64,000 nucleotides of DNA from Aliirhizobium wenxiniae (GCF_014201355.1 NZ_JACHEG010000005.1:289479-353478), one strand, 5' to 3'. Positions 24,929 to 33,759 are shown, numbered from the stretch's first letter. The notes: a model not told the origin generated them from the letters alone. A program made the numbers and translations.

Positions 24929-25903
24929 TTGCAGGAAGAAATACGCCGGCCGCGATGGCACCGATTGGCCTTCAAGGTCCTGTGGGATGCCTATTGGCAT
25001 TTCACGGAGGATGACGGCTGGGCCATGGCCAGTCATGTGGCGCTTTCCGGGCTCCTGGCGCTGTTCCCGTTCCTGATCTTCGGCACTGCACTTGCCGGTT
25101 TTCTCGGCGCCGGCGGATTTTCAGAAACGGCGATCCACCTGATGTTCGATGCCTGGCCGGCGGATATCGCTAATCCGATCGCGTCGGAAATCCAGCGGGT
25201 AATCGACATGCCGCGCGGCGGGCTTCTGACGGTTTCCGTGCTTGCGGCCGCCTACTTCGCCTCCAACGGCGTTGAGGCCCTGCGCATCTCGCTCAATCGT
25301 GCTTATCGGGTGACCGAAACGCGGGCATGGTATGTGACGCGCCTTGCCAGCCTCGGTTACGTCATCGTCGCGGTGATCATCTTTGCGGTGATCAGCATCG
25401 TGCTTCTGGCGGTGCCGGTGGCGCAACGCTTTGCCGAGACGAAATTCCCCTGGCTGATGAGCGACCTCAATGCGCTCGCCAATTGGGGCCTCGTCGGCAC
25501 CGGCCTGCTTCTGATGCTTGGCCTGCTCTTTTCCCACAAATGGCTGCCGGCTGGGGACCGGCGGATCATCGATGTGCTTCCGGGCGTGGTACTGACCATC
25601 GTCATCTGGACGATCTTCGGTTTCGGTTTCGCCTATTACCTGTCGAGTTTTGCCAATTACGCGGCCACCTATGCAGGCCTTGCCTCGATCATGATCGTGC
25701 TCGTCTTTCTCTACATGGTCGGCGTGATCTTCATGCTGGGTGCCGAACTCAATGCGGCGATCCTGAAATACAAGGTCTATTCGGTAGTCAATCAGGTCAA
25801 CAAGAAGCGCAAGGCAAAGCGCGCCGGCCGCTCAGAGCCCGACGAGGCGGCGAATGTCGCCGGGCAGGAGGCCCTCGTCACGAAGAACCGCAATTCCGGT
25901 TGA
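24929..25903 (+). CDS. YihY/virulence factor BrkB family membrane protein
   Basis: 324 residues with about six membrane helices. The family features seen are the N-terminal D-D-G-W-A-M-A-S-H-V-A-L-S entry into helix 1, the W-x-x-S-S-F-A-N-Y-like segment Y-L-S-S-F-A-N-Y-A-A-T-Y and the final V-x-M-L-G-A-E-L-N-A-A. The tail is basic. Function unknown; early annotation as ribonuclease BN is not supported for this family. The start is TTG at 24929, six bases after a GGAG site. The last 72 bases overlap the convergent gluQ gene. Confidence 0.88.
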   Translation: MQEEIRRPRWHRLAFKVLWDAYWHFTEDDGWAMASHVALSGLLALFPFLIFGTALAGFLGAGGFSETAIHLMFDAWPADIANPIASEIQRVIDMPRGGLLTVSVLAAAYFASNGVEALRISLNRAYRVTETRAWYVTRLASLGYVIVAVIIFAVISIVLLAVPVAQRFAETKFPWLMSDLNALANWGLVGTGLLLMLGLLFSHKWLPAGDRRIIDVLPGVVLTIVIWTIFGFGFAYYLSSFANYAATYAGLASIMIVLVFLYMVGVIFMLGAELNAAILKYKVYSVVNQVNKKRKAKRAGRSEPDEAANVAGQEALVTKNRNSG

Positions 25904-26713
25904 GCCTTCGCTTTTCGACAGTTTTCGCCCGTCGCTGCCGACAACCAGCCGATGGTGATGATAGACCGGCTCGGGCAGGCCAAGCAGTTCCTGCAGCAAC
26001 CGGTGGATGGCGGTTGCTGTATAGAGATCTTCACCCCGCACCACATGGGTAATTCCCTGTAACGCATCGTCGACCACGACCGACAGATGATAGCTCGACG
26101 GCGCATCCGAGCGCGACAGGATCACATCGCCCCAGATCGTCGGATCAGCCGGGATTGTCTCGGGGTGGCCGCTGCCGGTTTCCTGCCATGAAAGCTGCTT
26201 GCCGACCAGAGCCATCGCCTTCATCACATCCATTCGCCACGCGTGTTTGATCCCCTTGGCGATAAGGTGCGTCCGTTCCGCCTCGTTGCGCAGCCTGTCG
26301 TCATCCGGATAAAGCGGCGAGCCATCGGGATCACGCGGCCAGTTTTTTCCACCTGCTTCATATGCCGTAACGCGGGCTTTCACCTCGCCGCGGGTAAGAA
26401 AGGCGGGATAGACGATGCCCATGCCCCGTAACCTGTCGAGCGCGTCCCGGTAGGCATCGAAATGCTCTGACTGGCGGCGCACCGGCATTTCCCAGTCGAA
26501 ACCGAGCCAGGCGAGATCGCGATAGATCATCTCCTCGAATTCGGCTGTACAGCGCGTCAGGTCGATGTCTTCGATGCGCAGCAGACACCGCCCGCCACTC
26601 GCCTTCGCCATGTCGTGGTTCAAAAATGCCGAAAGCGCATGGCCAAGATGGAGAAAACCATTCGGGCTGGGGGCGAAACGATAAACGGGACGATCTGAAG
26701 TCTTCGAAGGCAT
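25832..26713 (-). CDS. gluQ: glutamyl-Q tRNA(Asp) synthetase
   Basis: Attaches glutamate to queuosine in tRNA-Asp; a paralogue of the catalytic domain of GluRS. The 293-residue protein has the HIGH-like H-L-G-H (22-25) after F-A-P-S-P-N-G, L-R-I-E-D-I-D, and the KMSKS-like K-L-S-K-S near residue 272. The anticodon-binding domain of GluRS is absent, as expected. The ATG at 26713 gives the normal N-terminus. Its last 72 bases are antisense to the end of the YihY gene. Confidence 0.93.
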   Translation of the reverse strand: MPSKTSDRPVYRFAPSPNGFLHLGHALSAFLNHDMAKASGGRCLLRIEDIDLTRCTAEFEEMIYRDLAWLGFDWEMPVRRQSEHFDAYRDALDRLRGMGIVYPAFLTRGEVKARVTAYEAGGKNWPRDPDGSPLYPDDDRLRNEAERTHLIAKGIKHAWRMDVMKAMALVGKQLSWQETGSGHPETIPADPTIWGDVILSRSDAPSSYHLSVVVDDALQGITHVVRGEDLYTATAIHRLLQELLGLPEPVYHHHRLVVGSDGRKLSKSEGSTGIAVLRDEGLLPGDIRRLVGL

Positions 26714-26730
26714 GAATCCGTGCTTGCGTT

Positions 26731-26874
26731 TGGACCCCCGGGGCAAGCCCGAGGATGACGGAAGAGAAGTCTGCAGATAGAAGCCTAAAGAGACATTTCA
26801 GCAAGCTCCCTGTGCCGCTTTTTGTCGAGCGCGTTCCTGAAGCTCGTCATCCTCGGGCTTGACCAGAGGATCCA
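26731..26874. repeat. pair of inverted palindromic intergenic repeats
   Basis: A 30-base unit at 26731-26760 (containing CAAGCCCGAGGATGACG) recurs in inverted orientation at 26845-26874 (CGTCATCCTCGGGCTTG) with a few mismatches in the outer half. The two flank about 84 bases between gluQ and the glycosylase gene. The same core occurs at 51853-51930. This is a dispersed palindromic repeat of a type common in Rhizobiaceae genomes. Confidence 0.75.
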
Positions 26875-26894
26875 AAGACAGCCAAGAAAACCCC

Positions 26895-27551
26895 ATGGGC
26901 GAAAACCACTTCAGCATCATCCGTAACGACGCCGATATCGAAGCCGGGCTCAACCAGCTCCTGCAACTCGACCCTCGCCTTGTCCCGATTGCCGAGATCG
27001 CCGGCCCGCTGCCGCTCAGGCTTGCTGCGCCCGGCTTTGCCGGTCTCGCCTCGATCATCGTCTCGCAGATGGTGTCGCGGGCAAGTGCGGATGCGATCTG
27101 GCGGCGGATCGAGGCGGTGGGGCCGGTCACGGCGCAAGCCTATGCCGCGCTTGATCCCGAGATTATTGCCACTTTCGGCCTTTCGCGCGCCAAGGCCTCG
27201 ACCCTGCGGAAGCTTTCCGAAGCTGTGCTCACCGGTGCGATCGATCTGGATGCGATCTGCGTGATCGAGGGTGAGGTGGCGCTTCGGCAGCTTGTGCTTC
27301 TCCCCGGCATCGGGCCTTGGACGGCGGAAGTCTATCTGATGTTCTGCGCCGGCCATGCGGATGTCTTTCCCGGCGGCGACGTGGCGCTGCAGACATCCGT
27401 GGCTCGTGCCTTCGCAATGGAGCAGCGGCCGGCGGCAAAAGAACTCGCCGAAATCGCCCGGTCATGGGCGCCTTACCGGTCAATCGCGGCCAGACTTTTC
27501 TGGGCCTATTACGCTGCGACGATGCGTCGCGAGGCTTTGCCCATCGTATAA
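26895..27551 (+). CDS. DNA-3-methyladenine glycosylase (AlkA/HhH-GPD)
   Basis: Base-excision repair enzyme removing alkylated purines. The 218-residue protein has the HhH-GPD core: the helix-hairpin-helix L-P-G-I-G-P-W-T-A-E (136-145) and catalytic Asp162 in F-P-G-G-D-V-A-L-Q. There is no iron-sulfur Cys cluster, which favours AlkA over Nth/MutY. The chosen ATG at 26895 excludes 12 codons that would lie inside the upstream repeat. Confidence 0.9.
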   Translation: MGENHFSIIRNDADIEAGLNQLLQLDPRLVPIAEIAGPLPLRLAAPGFAGLASIIVSQMVSRASADAIWRRIEAVGPVTAQAYAALDPEIIATFGLSRAKASTLRKLSEAVLTGAIDLDAICVIEGEVALRQLVLLPGIGPWTAEVYLMFCAGHADVFPGGDVALQTSVARAFAMEQRPAAKELAEIARSWAPYRSIAARLFWAYYAATMRREALPIV

Positions 27552-27650
27552 ATGCGGGGAAGTATCCCGCTGCATTTATAGGGCTTCACAATCCTGTAAC
27601 AACGGACCTAATATAGAGGAGATAGATGCCGAATCGGGTAGGAGCGTCAC

Positions 27651-28208
27651 TTGACGATTGCAGTCTCCCCGCAGGCCTTGCCGGCGCTCGTCTTGAACGC
27701 TGACTACCGGCCGCTGAGTTACTATCCCTTGTCGTTGTGGTCCTGGCAGGACGCGATCAAGGCGGTCTTCCTTGACCGTGTGAACATCATCGCCGAATAC
27801 GACCATTCGGTCTGCTCGCCCAGCTTTTCGATGAAGCTGCCGAGCGTCGTCAGCCTCAAGACCTACGTGCAGCCGACCCGAAACCCGGCCTTTACCCGGT
27901 TCAACGTCTTCCTGCGCGACAAGTTCGAATGCCAGTATTGCGGCGCGGATGACGAACTGACCTTCGATCACGTCATTCCCCGTGCCCATGGTGGCGAGAC
28001 GACCTGGGAGAATGTCGTGGCGGCCTGTTCCCCTTGCAATCTGCGCAAGGGCAGCAAATTGCCCAAACAGGCCGGCATGATCCCGCACCAGAAACCCTAT
28101 GCACCGAGCGTGCAGGATCTTCATAACAACGGCCGGCTCTTCCCACCGAACTATCTTCATGAAAGCTGGATGGACTATCTCTACTGGGATACTGAGCTGC
28201 AGCCCTGA
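27651..28208 (+). CDS. HNH endonuclease family protein
   Basis: 185 residues with a C-terminal HNH nuclease fold: zinc pairs C94-x-x-C97 and C126-x-x-C129, the D106-H107 of the first strand and N121. This IscA-like chromosomal HNH family is widespread in alphaproteobacteria next to housekeeping genes and is not clearly a mobile or defence nuclease; its role is unknown. The start is TTG at 27651, six bases after a GGAG site. Confidence 0.85.
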   Translation: MTIAVSPQALPALVLNADYRPLSYYPLSLWSWQDAIKAVFLDRVNIIAEYDHSVCSPSFSMKLPSVVSLKTYVQPTRNPAFTRFNVFLRDKFECQYCGADDELTFDHVIPRAHGGETTWENVVAACSPCNLRKGSKLPKQAGMIPHQKPYAPSVQDLHNNGRLFPPNYLHESWMDYLYWDTELQP

Positions 28209-28235
28209 TTACACCAGTCGATCTGATCGCACGAA

Positions 28236-28258
28236 GGCCGCTTAAGCGGCCTTTTTTG
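28236..28258 (+). terminator. terminator after the HNH gene
   Basis: The perfect palindrome GGCCGCTTAAGCGGCC (28236-28251) is followed by six T. It overlaps the last codons of the convergent dsbB gene, whose stop codon lies inside the stem. Confidence 0.8.
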
Positions 28259-28757
28259 CGCCGATGAAGGCAACGGCTGCGAGGAAAATACTGGCGACGA
28301 CATTCCAGCCGGCAAAAGACAGGCCGAGCACGCGAAGGGCAGCGTCGGCGCAGGACGGGCCGTGGACCGTGTTCAGGTCGCCGAGCAGATTGCCGGCATT
28401 GGTGGTGACGGCCGTGCTGCCGCCGCAGGCGGTGGGACCGGGCCAGAAGCCCCATTCGACGCCAGAGTGATAGACGCCCATGCCGGCACCGACCAGCATC
28501 ATGATGCCGATGACGATCAGAAGCGAACGGGTGATCCAGGAGGGCAGGCCGAAAGCTGCCGAACCGACCGCAAGAATGCCGATCGGAATGCCGAAATAGT
28601 AAGGGTCTCGCTCAAGCAGGCAGAGGGCGCAGGGAATGTAGCCGCCGATATGCTCGAAGCCCAGAGCGCTGCCGACCGTTGCGGCCATGGCAAGGGTAAG
28701 GAAGCCGGCATAAGCTACTCCCGTGCTGAACCTTGTGGTGGAACCTGCCAGCGCCAT
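28242..28757 (-). CDS. dsbB: disulfide bond formation protein B
   Basis: Inner-membrane protein that reoxidises DsbA using quinone. 171 residues with four membrane helices; first redox pair C43-x-x-C46 (I-P-C-A-L-C) followed by E-R-x-P-like L-E-R-D-P, and a second periplasmic pair C111 and C136. The start at 28757 follows AAGGAG at 6 bases; upstream in-frame ATGs lack such a site. No dsbA gene is in the window. Confidence 0.88.
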   Translation of the reverse strand: MALAGSTTRFSTGVAYAGFLTLAMAATVGSALGFEHIGGYIPCALCLLERDPYYFGIPIGILAVGSAAFGLPSWITRSLLIVIGIMMLVGAGMGVYHSGVEWGFWPGPTACGGSTAVTTNAGNLLGDLNTVHGPSCADAALRVLGLSFAGWNVVASIFLAAVAFIGAKKAA

Positions 28758-29005
28758 GCGCATCTCCTTCATAATCGCCATCGAACTCTGTCGTTCGATA
28801 TTGTGCCGATTGGGCCAAATTGGGCCGAAGCTGTAGAGCACAATCCGCCAGTCTGTAAACGGGTGGACATGTCAGCGTAACACTCTGCCTTCGGCAAATT
28901 GTCGTGATCGACCTTCTCGTCTTTCGGAACGCTAGCGGGGGACGCAAGAACTGCAAGGCTCGCTATGGCCGCGCGTCATCGTGTCAGCGGCCCGGACACA
29001 TGTGT

Positions 29006-29416
29006 TTAGATTTTTACCACTTCGTCTCGCCAGAACACGATCACATATCCTCCCGTCGGCGCCGCGCCTGTCGCCCAGTTCTTGAGTTGCGACATATACG
29101 GCTCATGACGCCATAGGTCGGTTCGATCCGGATCAGCAAGGATGGTGATCTGTCGTCCCTGTCCATAGACCATCATGTGGGATTTCAACGGATCCCACTC
29201 GTCGCCCAGACCGTCGTCGAGCATCCAGCGGCAAAGGAAATCACGACAGAGTTTCGGGCGATCCAAATAGATGGAGCAGCCCCGCCCGGCAATGCAGTGC
29301 CTGCACCATTCGTCTGCAGGCTTGTCGAGGTCATCGATATCGGGCAATCGGCAACAGAGCGTGCAACCATCGCATGAACGGCTGTCGAGAGGCGCCAGGG
29401 CAGGGGGCAGGTTCAA
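29006..29416 (-). CDS. YkgJ-type cysteine cluster protein
   Basis: 136 residues with nine cysteines in the first half: C15-x-x-C18-x-x-C21-C22, C38, C41, C47, C57 and C62. This C-x2-C-x2-C-C start with later R-P-x-L-C-R-x-F-x-C is the YkgJ zinc/iron-binding cluster family. Function is unknown. The start is probably TTG at 29416 with only a weak AAGAG upstream, so the exact N-terminus is uncertain. Confidence 0.78.
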   Translation of the reverse strand: MNLPPALAPLDSRSCDGCTLCCRLPDIDDLDKPADEWCRHCIAGRGCSIYLDRPKLCRDFLCRWMLDDGLGDEWDPLKSHMMVYGQGRQITILADPDRTDLWRHEPYMSQLKNWATGAAPTGGYVIVFWRDEVVKI

Positions 29417-29470
29417 ATCTCTTGGGCCTGATTGTTCAGCCGGAGCGGTTCAGTCGTCGCCGGCATGTGC

Positions 29471-29752
29471 TCAGTGTCTTTGGATACGTTCATGCAGAGC
29501 ATCTGCAAGAGCCTGAAGAAACTCCTTACGTCGTGCGTCGGAAGCCTTTTCCGCTCCCAATTCGACCGGCTCGCGGATCTTTTGCATGAACCCGAGATGA
29601 TTGAAACTATCGGCAGCCACGTTCACTTCGACCTCATCCATGAAATGTTTCAGAAAAGGCGCCAAGGCGAGGTTGGTGTCTTTCTGATATTGGACAGCCA
29701 TTTGCTGAGCAAGAGTGCACATCTGGACGTAGGGGCCGAATTCGGCGCTCAT
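29471..29752 (-). CDS. small hypothetical protein
   Basis: 93 residues, predicted mostly helical and acidic, with no motif I recognise. Segments such as C-T-L-A-Q-Q-M-A-V-Q-Y-Q-K and F-L-Q-A-L-A-D-A-L-H-E-R suggest amphipathic helices. A GGAGAAG ribosome site six bases before the ATG supports translation. It lies between tRNA-Leu and the YkgJ-like gene, on the same strand as both. Confidence 0.6.
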   Translation of the reverse strand: MSAEFGPYVQMCTLAQQMAVQYQKDTNLALAPFLKHFMDEVEVNVAADSFNHLGFMQKIREPVELGAEKASDARRKEFLQALADALHERIQRH

Positions 29753-29937
29753 CTAGTTCTTCTCCATCTTTCCTCGATGCCAAGTCATTTAGGAAAAATT
29801 ACGTGCATCGCAACGGGGAGCTTGAAGATGCATGCCGGATATTGTCTCTCGGCCAGTCGTTTTACCGCAAATACGGGAAAATATCTGCACGGCTTTAATC
29901 GGGCAGCTGACATTTTATATGTCTATTTCGGATAATA

Positions 29938-30022
29938 TGGTGCCCCGTGCCGGAATCGAACCAGCACTCCTCTCGGAACCTGATTTTGAGTCAGGCGCGT
30001 CTACCAATTCCGCCAACGGGGC
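29938..30022 (-). tRNA. tRNA-Leu (anticodon CAA)
   Basis: An 85-base gene on the minus strand. The acceptor stem GCCCCGT pairs with ACGGGGC, followed by discriminator A and an encoded CCA. The anticodon arm CCTGA-CTCAAAA-TCAGG gives anticodon CAA, reading UUG. A long variable arm and a GGTTCGATTCC T-arm confirm the class II leucine tRNA. It stands alone, not in a cluster. Confidence 0.95.
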
Positions 30023-30253
30023 ACAGTAGATGTGGAACGCGCTTACCATGCGCGGCCACGAAGATGCAAGGCGCAAGTTCTTCAAATGTGATCCGCAACG
30101 ATCCGCGTCCCGGAAGAACGCGAGGCGCGAAGCGGCGTCGTCATAAACCGTTAATATTCGCGAGTCTTATATTAGAATAATCTGAAACTAATACTGGCGA
30201 TTGGAATTCGAATCCGTGGGTTCTGCAGGCAGACCCTCAAGGAGGAGAGTGTC

Positions 30254-31009
30254 ATGAAAAAACTATTTGTTTCGGCATTGATGTCCACATGCATCACGGC
30301 GGCCGGGCTGACGCCGGTCTATGCTCAGGGATTATCCATCGGGGGTGATCGGGGCGTCAGCGCCAGCGTTGGCAGAAGCAGCAGTGGCGGGCTCGGTGTA
30401 GGGGCGTCGGTGGGAGGGCGTGACGGCGTCAATGCCGGAGCCAGCGTCGGCGGCAGCTCCGGCGGTGTCGGTGCCGGGGCATCCGTTGGTGGTCGCAATG
30501 GTGCGAATGCCGGCGTGGGTGTTGGGCGAAATTCCAGCGTGGCGAGCGCCAATGCCTCGGTCGGAGGAAGCCGTGGTGTAAATGCCGGTGCAAACGTCAA
30601 CGGTTCACGTGGGCTGAATGCCGGTGTTGCCGCATCCGTGGGAGGCAGCGACGGGGTGAATGCGCGGGTCGGCGCCAGCACCTCGAACGGCATCAATGCC
30701 AGAACGACCGCATCGATCGGCGGTACAGGCGGAATCGGCGCGACTGTCGGGCTCGGTGTCGGAGGCACAACTGGCGTCGGCGTGGATGTGGGAGTAGGGA
30801 TCGGAGGCGGCACGCCCGGAACAGGGCCGGGGACGGGTGGTGGTGGTGCCGGAGGCGGATTGACCGGTCCTCAGCGGGCTGCCTTCAACGCCATGTCGCC
30901 GAGCGAAAGGCAGAAGCTGTTGAAGCGGTGCGTGGATGTCTCGGCCGGCGATTATGATCCGGCGCTCGTCCAGCTCTGCCGCATGTTGCGCATGACCGCG
31001 TCGCGTTAG
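30254..31009 (+). CDS. secreted glycine-rich repeat protein
   Basis: 251 residues. A signal peptide ends at about residue 24 (V-Y-A before Q-G). From about 26 to 195 the chain is made of imperfect repeats of about 14-17 residues with the core A-S-V-G-G-x-x-G-V-N-A-G, rich in Gly, Ala, Ser and Val. A Gly/Pro linker then leads to a short C-terminal domain with two cysteines (L-L-K-R-C-V-D-V and L-V-Q-L-C-R-M-L). The alternating small/hydrophobic pattern suggests stacked beta strands. A strong AAGGAGGAG site precedes the ATG. Function unknown; a surface or matrix protein is inference. Confidence 0.8.
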   Translation: MKKLFVSALMSTCITAAGLTPVYAQGLSIGGDRGVSASVGRSSSGGLGVGASVGGRDGVNAGASVGGSSGGVGAGASVGGRNGANAGVGVGRNSSVASANASVGGSRGVNAGANVNGSRGLNAGVAASVGGSDGVNARVGASTSNGINARTTASIGGTGGIGATVGLGVGGTTGVGVDVGVGIGGGTPGTGPGTGGGGAGGGLTGPQRAAFNAMSPSERQKLLKRCVDVSAGDYDPALVQLCRMLRMTASR

Positions 31010-31081
31010 CGGCCACGGTTCCTCGGGGCTGGCTGACACGCCGGCCCCTTGAGTGTGTTGCATCGCCCGCGCGGTTTCTCG

Positions 31082-32347
31082 TCACGTATCACGGCCGGCC
31101 AGATTCATGATCTTTTCGCGCAGGATACGGGCTATATTGCGGGTGTTTCGATAGAGATGAAGCTGGGTTGCAACCTGGCGGACATCACGGTCGCTATTGG
31201 GTGTCAGGCCGATGATGAGGCTTCCCATCTCATCGCGTTGTTCCCACATGCGGCTCATGATCGGATGATCGGGCACGGCGCAGCTGTCGGTGCGCAGGAT
31301 GTTGGCATCGTCCAGATGCCACTCCGTCAGCTTCATGATCAGCAGCTTGCCAGGCGAATGGCGGCCCAAACTCTCGTCATAGGCGGTTTTCCACGTATAG
31401 GCCTCGCCGGCCATGATGAAAACGATGATCGAGGCGATCGCGCGGCCATCGAGATCGACCGTGTGAATGCGCACCGCGTCGATTTCGGCGAGGTTGGTTA
31501 TCGCTTCGCGGGCGAAGGCGGCACGATAACGGTCGTTGATCAGCGCTGACCGCTTTTTGCCCTTCCAGCCTTTCGCTTCCAGGGCAAGGAATTCCTCCAT
31601 TCGCAGGCGGACCTCTTCCGGCTGGCGGGCAACGCTGTAGGTCAGGGTGCCAAGCTTTTCCAGATTGCGCCATTGGCGGCGCATCTCGCGATAATGATGG
31701 GCCGATACGGATTGCTTCAGGTAGCTCTCACCATCGAGATAGCTTTCCAGCATCGGGCGCCGGAACGTGTCGGTCGTGGCGACTGAAAGATCGCGGGCAA
31801 TAGCGACGGCCTTCGCCAGTTGAGCGAAGCGACCGTTGAGGCGAATATCCGGCAGAACCAGAACCGATGGCAGTTTGGTCCGGGGCTGGGTCAGAACTTC
31901 AAACAGGTTGTCGATCGTCTCGGCGGCATCCTCTGTGTCTAGCAGCGGAGTTCCAAGCGGCCCAAAGGGATTGGCCCAGGTACGGATGATCGGAGCGCCG
32001 ACCGAAAAGCCCGGCCGCTCGACGGTAAAGGGCATCAGCAGGCGCAGGCGCGAGCGCATGCCGTTGTCATCGCGGATCAGCGCGAAACGCACCTGCTTGT
32101 CTTCCACGCGCGGCATGGCAGGAGCCAGAAGGCGGGCAGAGAAAAAGATGTTGGGTTCCATCGCCCGATGCGACAGGAACTCCAGCTCTTCCTGCAGCTC
32201 ATAGCCGAGAGTTGCGGGATAGAGCGAGAATTCGCGTCCGGCCCGGCCGACAGGCAGGTTGAGATCAGCTTCGGGCAATTCCTGCCTATCCTGTCCCAGG
32301 GCAGCTTGCTCCTTCGCATTTTCGATGCCCGGTGGTGGGAATTGCAT
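31082..32347 (-). CDS. CelD/BcsL-type GNAT acetyltransferase
   Basis: 421 residues. The central region (about 190-340), with R-R-Q-W-R-N-L-E-K-L-G near its start and K-G-K-K-R-S-A-L and the C-terminal H-S-P-G-K-L-L-I-M-K strand, matches the FemAB-like Acetyltransf_6 fold of CelD/BcsL proteins, which are linked to polysaccharide synthesis. The ATG at 32347 lies two bases after the flippase stop, so the two form one operon. The acyl acceptor is unknown; an exported or surface polysaccharide is inferred. Confidence 0.75.
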   Translation of the reverse strand: MQFPPPGIENAKEQAALGQDRQELPEADLNLPVGRAGREFSLYPATLGYELQEELEFLSHRAMEPNIFFSARLLAPAMPRVEDKQVRFALIRDDNGMRSRLRLLMPFTVERPGFSVGAPIIRTWANPFGPLGTPLLDTEDAAETIDNLFEVLTQPRTKLPSVLVLPDIRLNGRFAQLAKAVAIARDLSVATTDTFRRPMLESYLDGESYLKQSVSAHHYREMRRQWRNLEKLGTLTYSVARQPEEVRLRMEEFLALEAKGWKGKKRSALINDRYRAAFAREAITNLAEIDAVRIHTVDLDGRAIASIIVFIMAGEAYTWKTAYDESLGRHSPGKLLIMKLTEWHLDDANILRTDSCAVPDHPIMSRMWEQRDEMGSLIIGLTPNSDRDVRQVATQLHLYRNTRNIARILREKIMNLAGRDT

Positions 32348-32349
32348 GG

Positions 32350-33759
32350 TCAATTCGCTCCCAAACCGGCAAGAGGTTTGCGTGCGAAAGCAAATAGCGT
32401 GATGCCGAGTGTGCGGCGGACTGTCAGATGAAGCAGCAGGGATTCGATCATAATTGCAGTAGCAGCCGCAACGGCTGCTCCAGTCAAGCCGAATAGCGGG
32501 ATCATCACAGAATACAGGATTACAGCAGCGATCAGTGTTGCAGCATAAACTCCAACGCAGAGTTTCTGGTGTCCGGCCATAGTGAGCAGGACTTCCGCCG
32601 GGCCGACGGATGCCTTGGCCAGGATGCCGGCAAAAAGGATGGCCATCAGCCCGTAGCCGTCGGTAAAGTTCGGGCCGAAGAGGGACAGAAGCAGCTCGCC
32701 GGCGGCAAGGGCGCAAAGGCCGATGATGAGCGACGGCCAGAAGGTCCAGCGTGTCGACTGGGCTGCGAAATCGGCAAGCGCATCATGGTCTGCAGCGGCA
32801 ATGATGGCGGAGAAACGTGGGGCGGCTGCAGCCTTGACCGAGAAATAGACGAATTGCACCAGCACGATCGTTTTTGCTGCGGCGAAATAGATGCCGACCT
32901 GATCGGGCGGGAGATAAAGGCCGACCACGACCACGTCGGCATTGGTCAGCAGAAAACTGATGCCGTCAACGAGAAAGAGCGGTAGCGAATATCTCATCCA
33001 GGTGCCTAGCTGATACCGGCGCGGCGCCTCGCTCCTCTCCTTGCGGATCAGCGCGGCGAGCTGCACGAGATGGGCAAGCGTGGTGACGTAGGTCGCGGCG
33101 AGTGCCGCTCCCATTGCTGTCGTCGCATCATGCGGTGCGTCGATGAATTCCGCAGTCGCCATGAAGACGAGGATGAGGATCGGTCTCAGGATGAAAGTCG
33201 GCGCCAGTGCCGAAACGGTCCAGCCGCGCGCCCTTGCCATGCCGTCGAGAATGTCGCCGAGCGCGATCATCGGGATGATGAAAAGCGCAATACCGATCGG
33301 AACGAGATAATAGGAGGCGATATCGTTGCCGAATACGGCCAAGAAGGCGAAGCCCAGTGTGCCGACCAGCGTTGCCGTCAGAAATGCAACAAGGCAGGAT
33401 GCCACGTTCAGCCCGCGCGACATCGCGGTTTCGCCGCTTGCAAGATGCTGATGGTAGAAGCGGATGATCGAGGTGTGGAAGCCGAGGCAGGAGAGATTGC
33501 CGGTCAGGATCACGATTACCCAGACGAAGGCGTAGAGACCGTATTCGAATTCCCCCATCAGCCTTGCAAGAGCGATCTGGGAGAGAAAGGCGATTGCGGC
33601 CGAGGCGATGCGGATGGCGAAAGCCGTCAGAGCCTGCCGCTGGGCCTTCGCCGTTTCGCTCTTGTCCGTCAGTACGATGCCGATTTTTGCGATCAGCGGT
33701 ACGATCCGGGCGCGCAGGCCCGGCGGAAGCAGTTTTTCCGCTGTTTCGATAACCGCCAT
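32350..33759 (-). CDS. polysaccharide biosynthesis flippase (Wzx/MATE-like)
   Basis: 469 residues with about 12-14 membrane helices in the Polysacc_synt arrangement; the early R-I-A-S-A-A-I-A-F-L-S-Q-I-A-L-A-R-L-M-G stretch is the typical first helix of Wzx/O-antigen flippases. It should move a lipid-linked saccharide across the inner membrane. Start at 33759 is the first ATG; a GTG at 33789 is possible and neither has a clear ribosome site. No glycosyltransferases lie beside it. Confidence 0.8.
   Translation of the reverse strand: MAVIETAEKLLPPGLRARIVPLIAKIGIVLTDKSETAKAQRQALTAFAIRIASAAIAFLSQIALARLMGEFEYGLYAFVWVIVILTGNLSCLGFHTSIIRFYHQHLASGETAMSRGLNVASCLVAFLTATLVGTLGFAFLAVFGNDIASYYLVPIGIALFIIPMIALGDILDGMARARGWTVSALAPTFILRPILILVFMATAEFIDAPHDATTAMGAALAATYVTTLAHLVQLAALIRKERSEAPRRYQLGTWMRYSLPLFLVDGISFLLTNADVVVVGLYLPPDQVGIYFAAAKTIVLVQFVYFSVKAAAAPRFSAIIAAADHDALADFAAQSTRWTFWPSLIIGLCALAAGELLLSLFGPNFTDGYGLMAILFAGILAKASVGPAEVLLTMAGHQKLCVGVYAATLIAAVILYSVMIPLFGLTGAAVAAATAIMIESLLLHLTVRRTLGITLFAFARKPLAGLGAN

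Noticed and set aside
28985..29003. GTGTC/GACAC hairpin after the YkgJ-like gene
   Set aside because: The stem is short and has no T-run on the minus strand, so terminator function is not supported.
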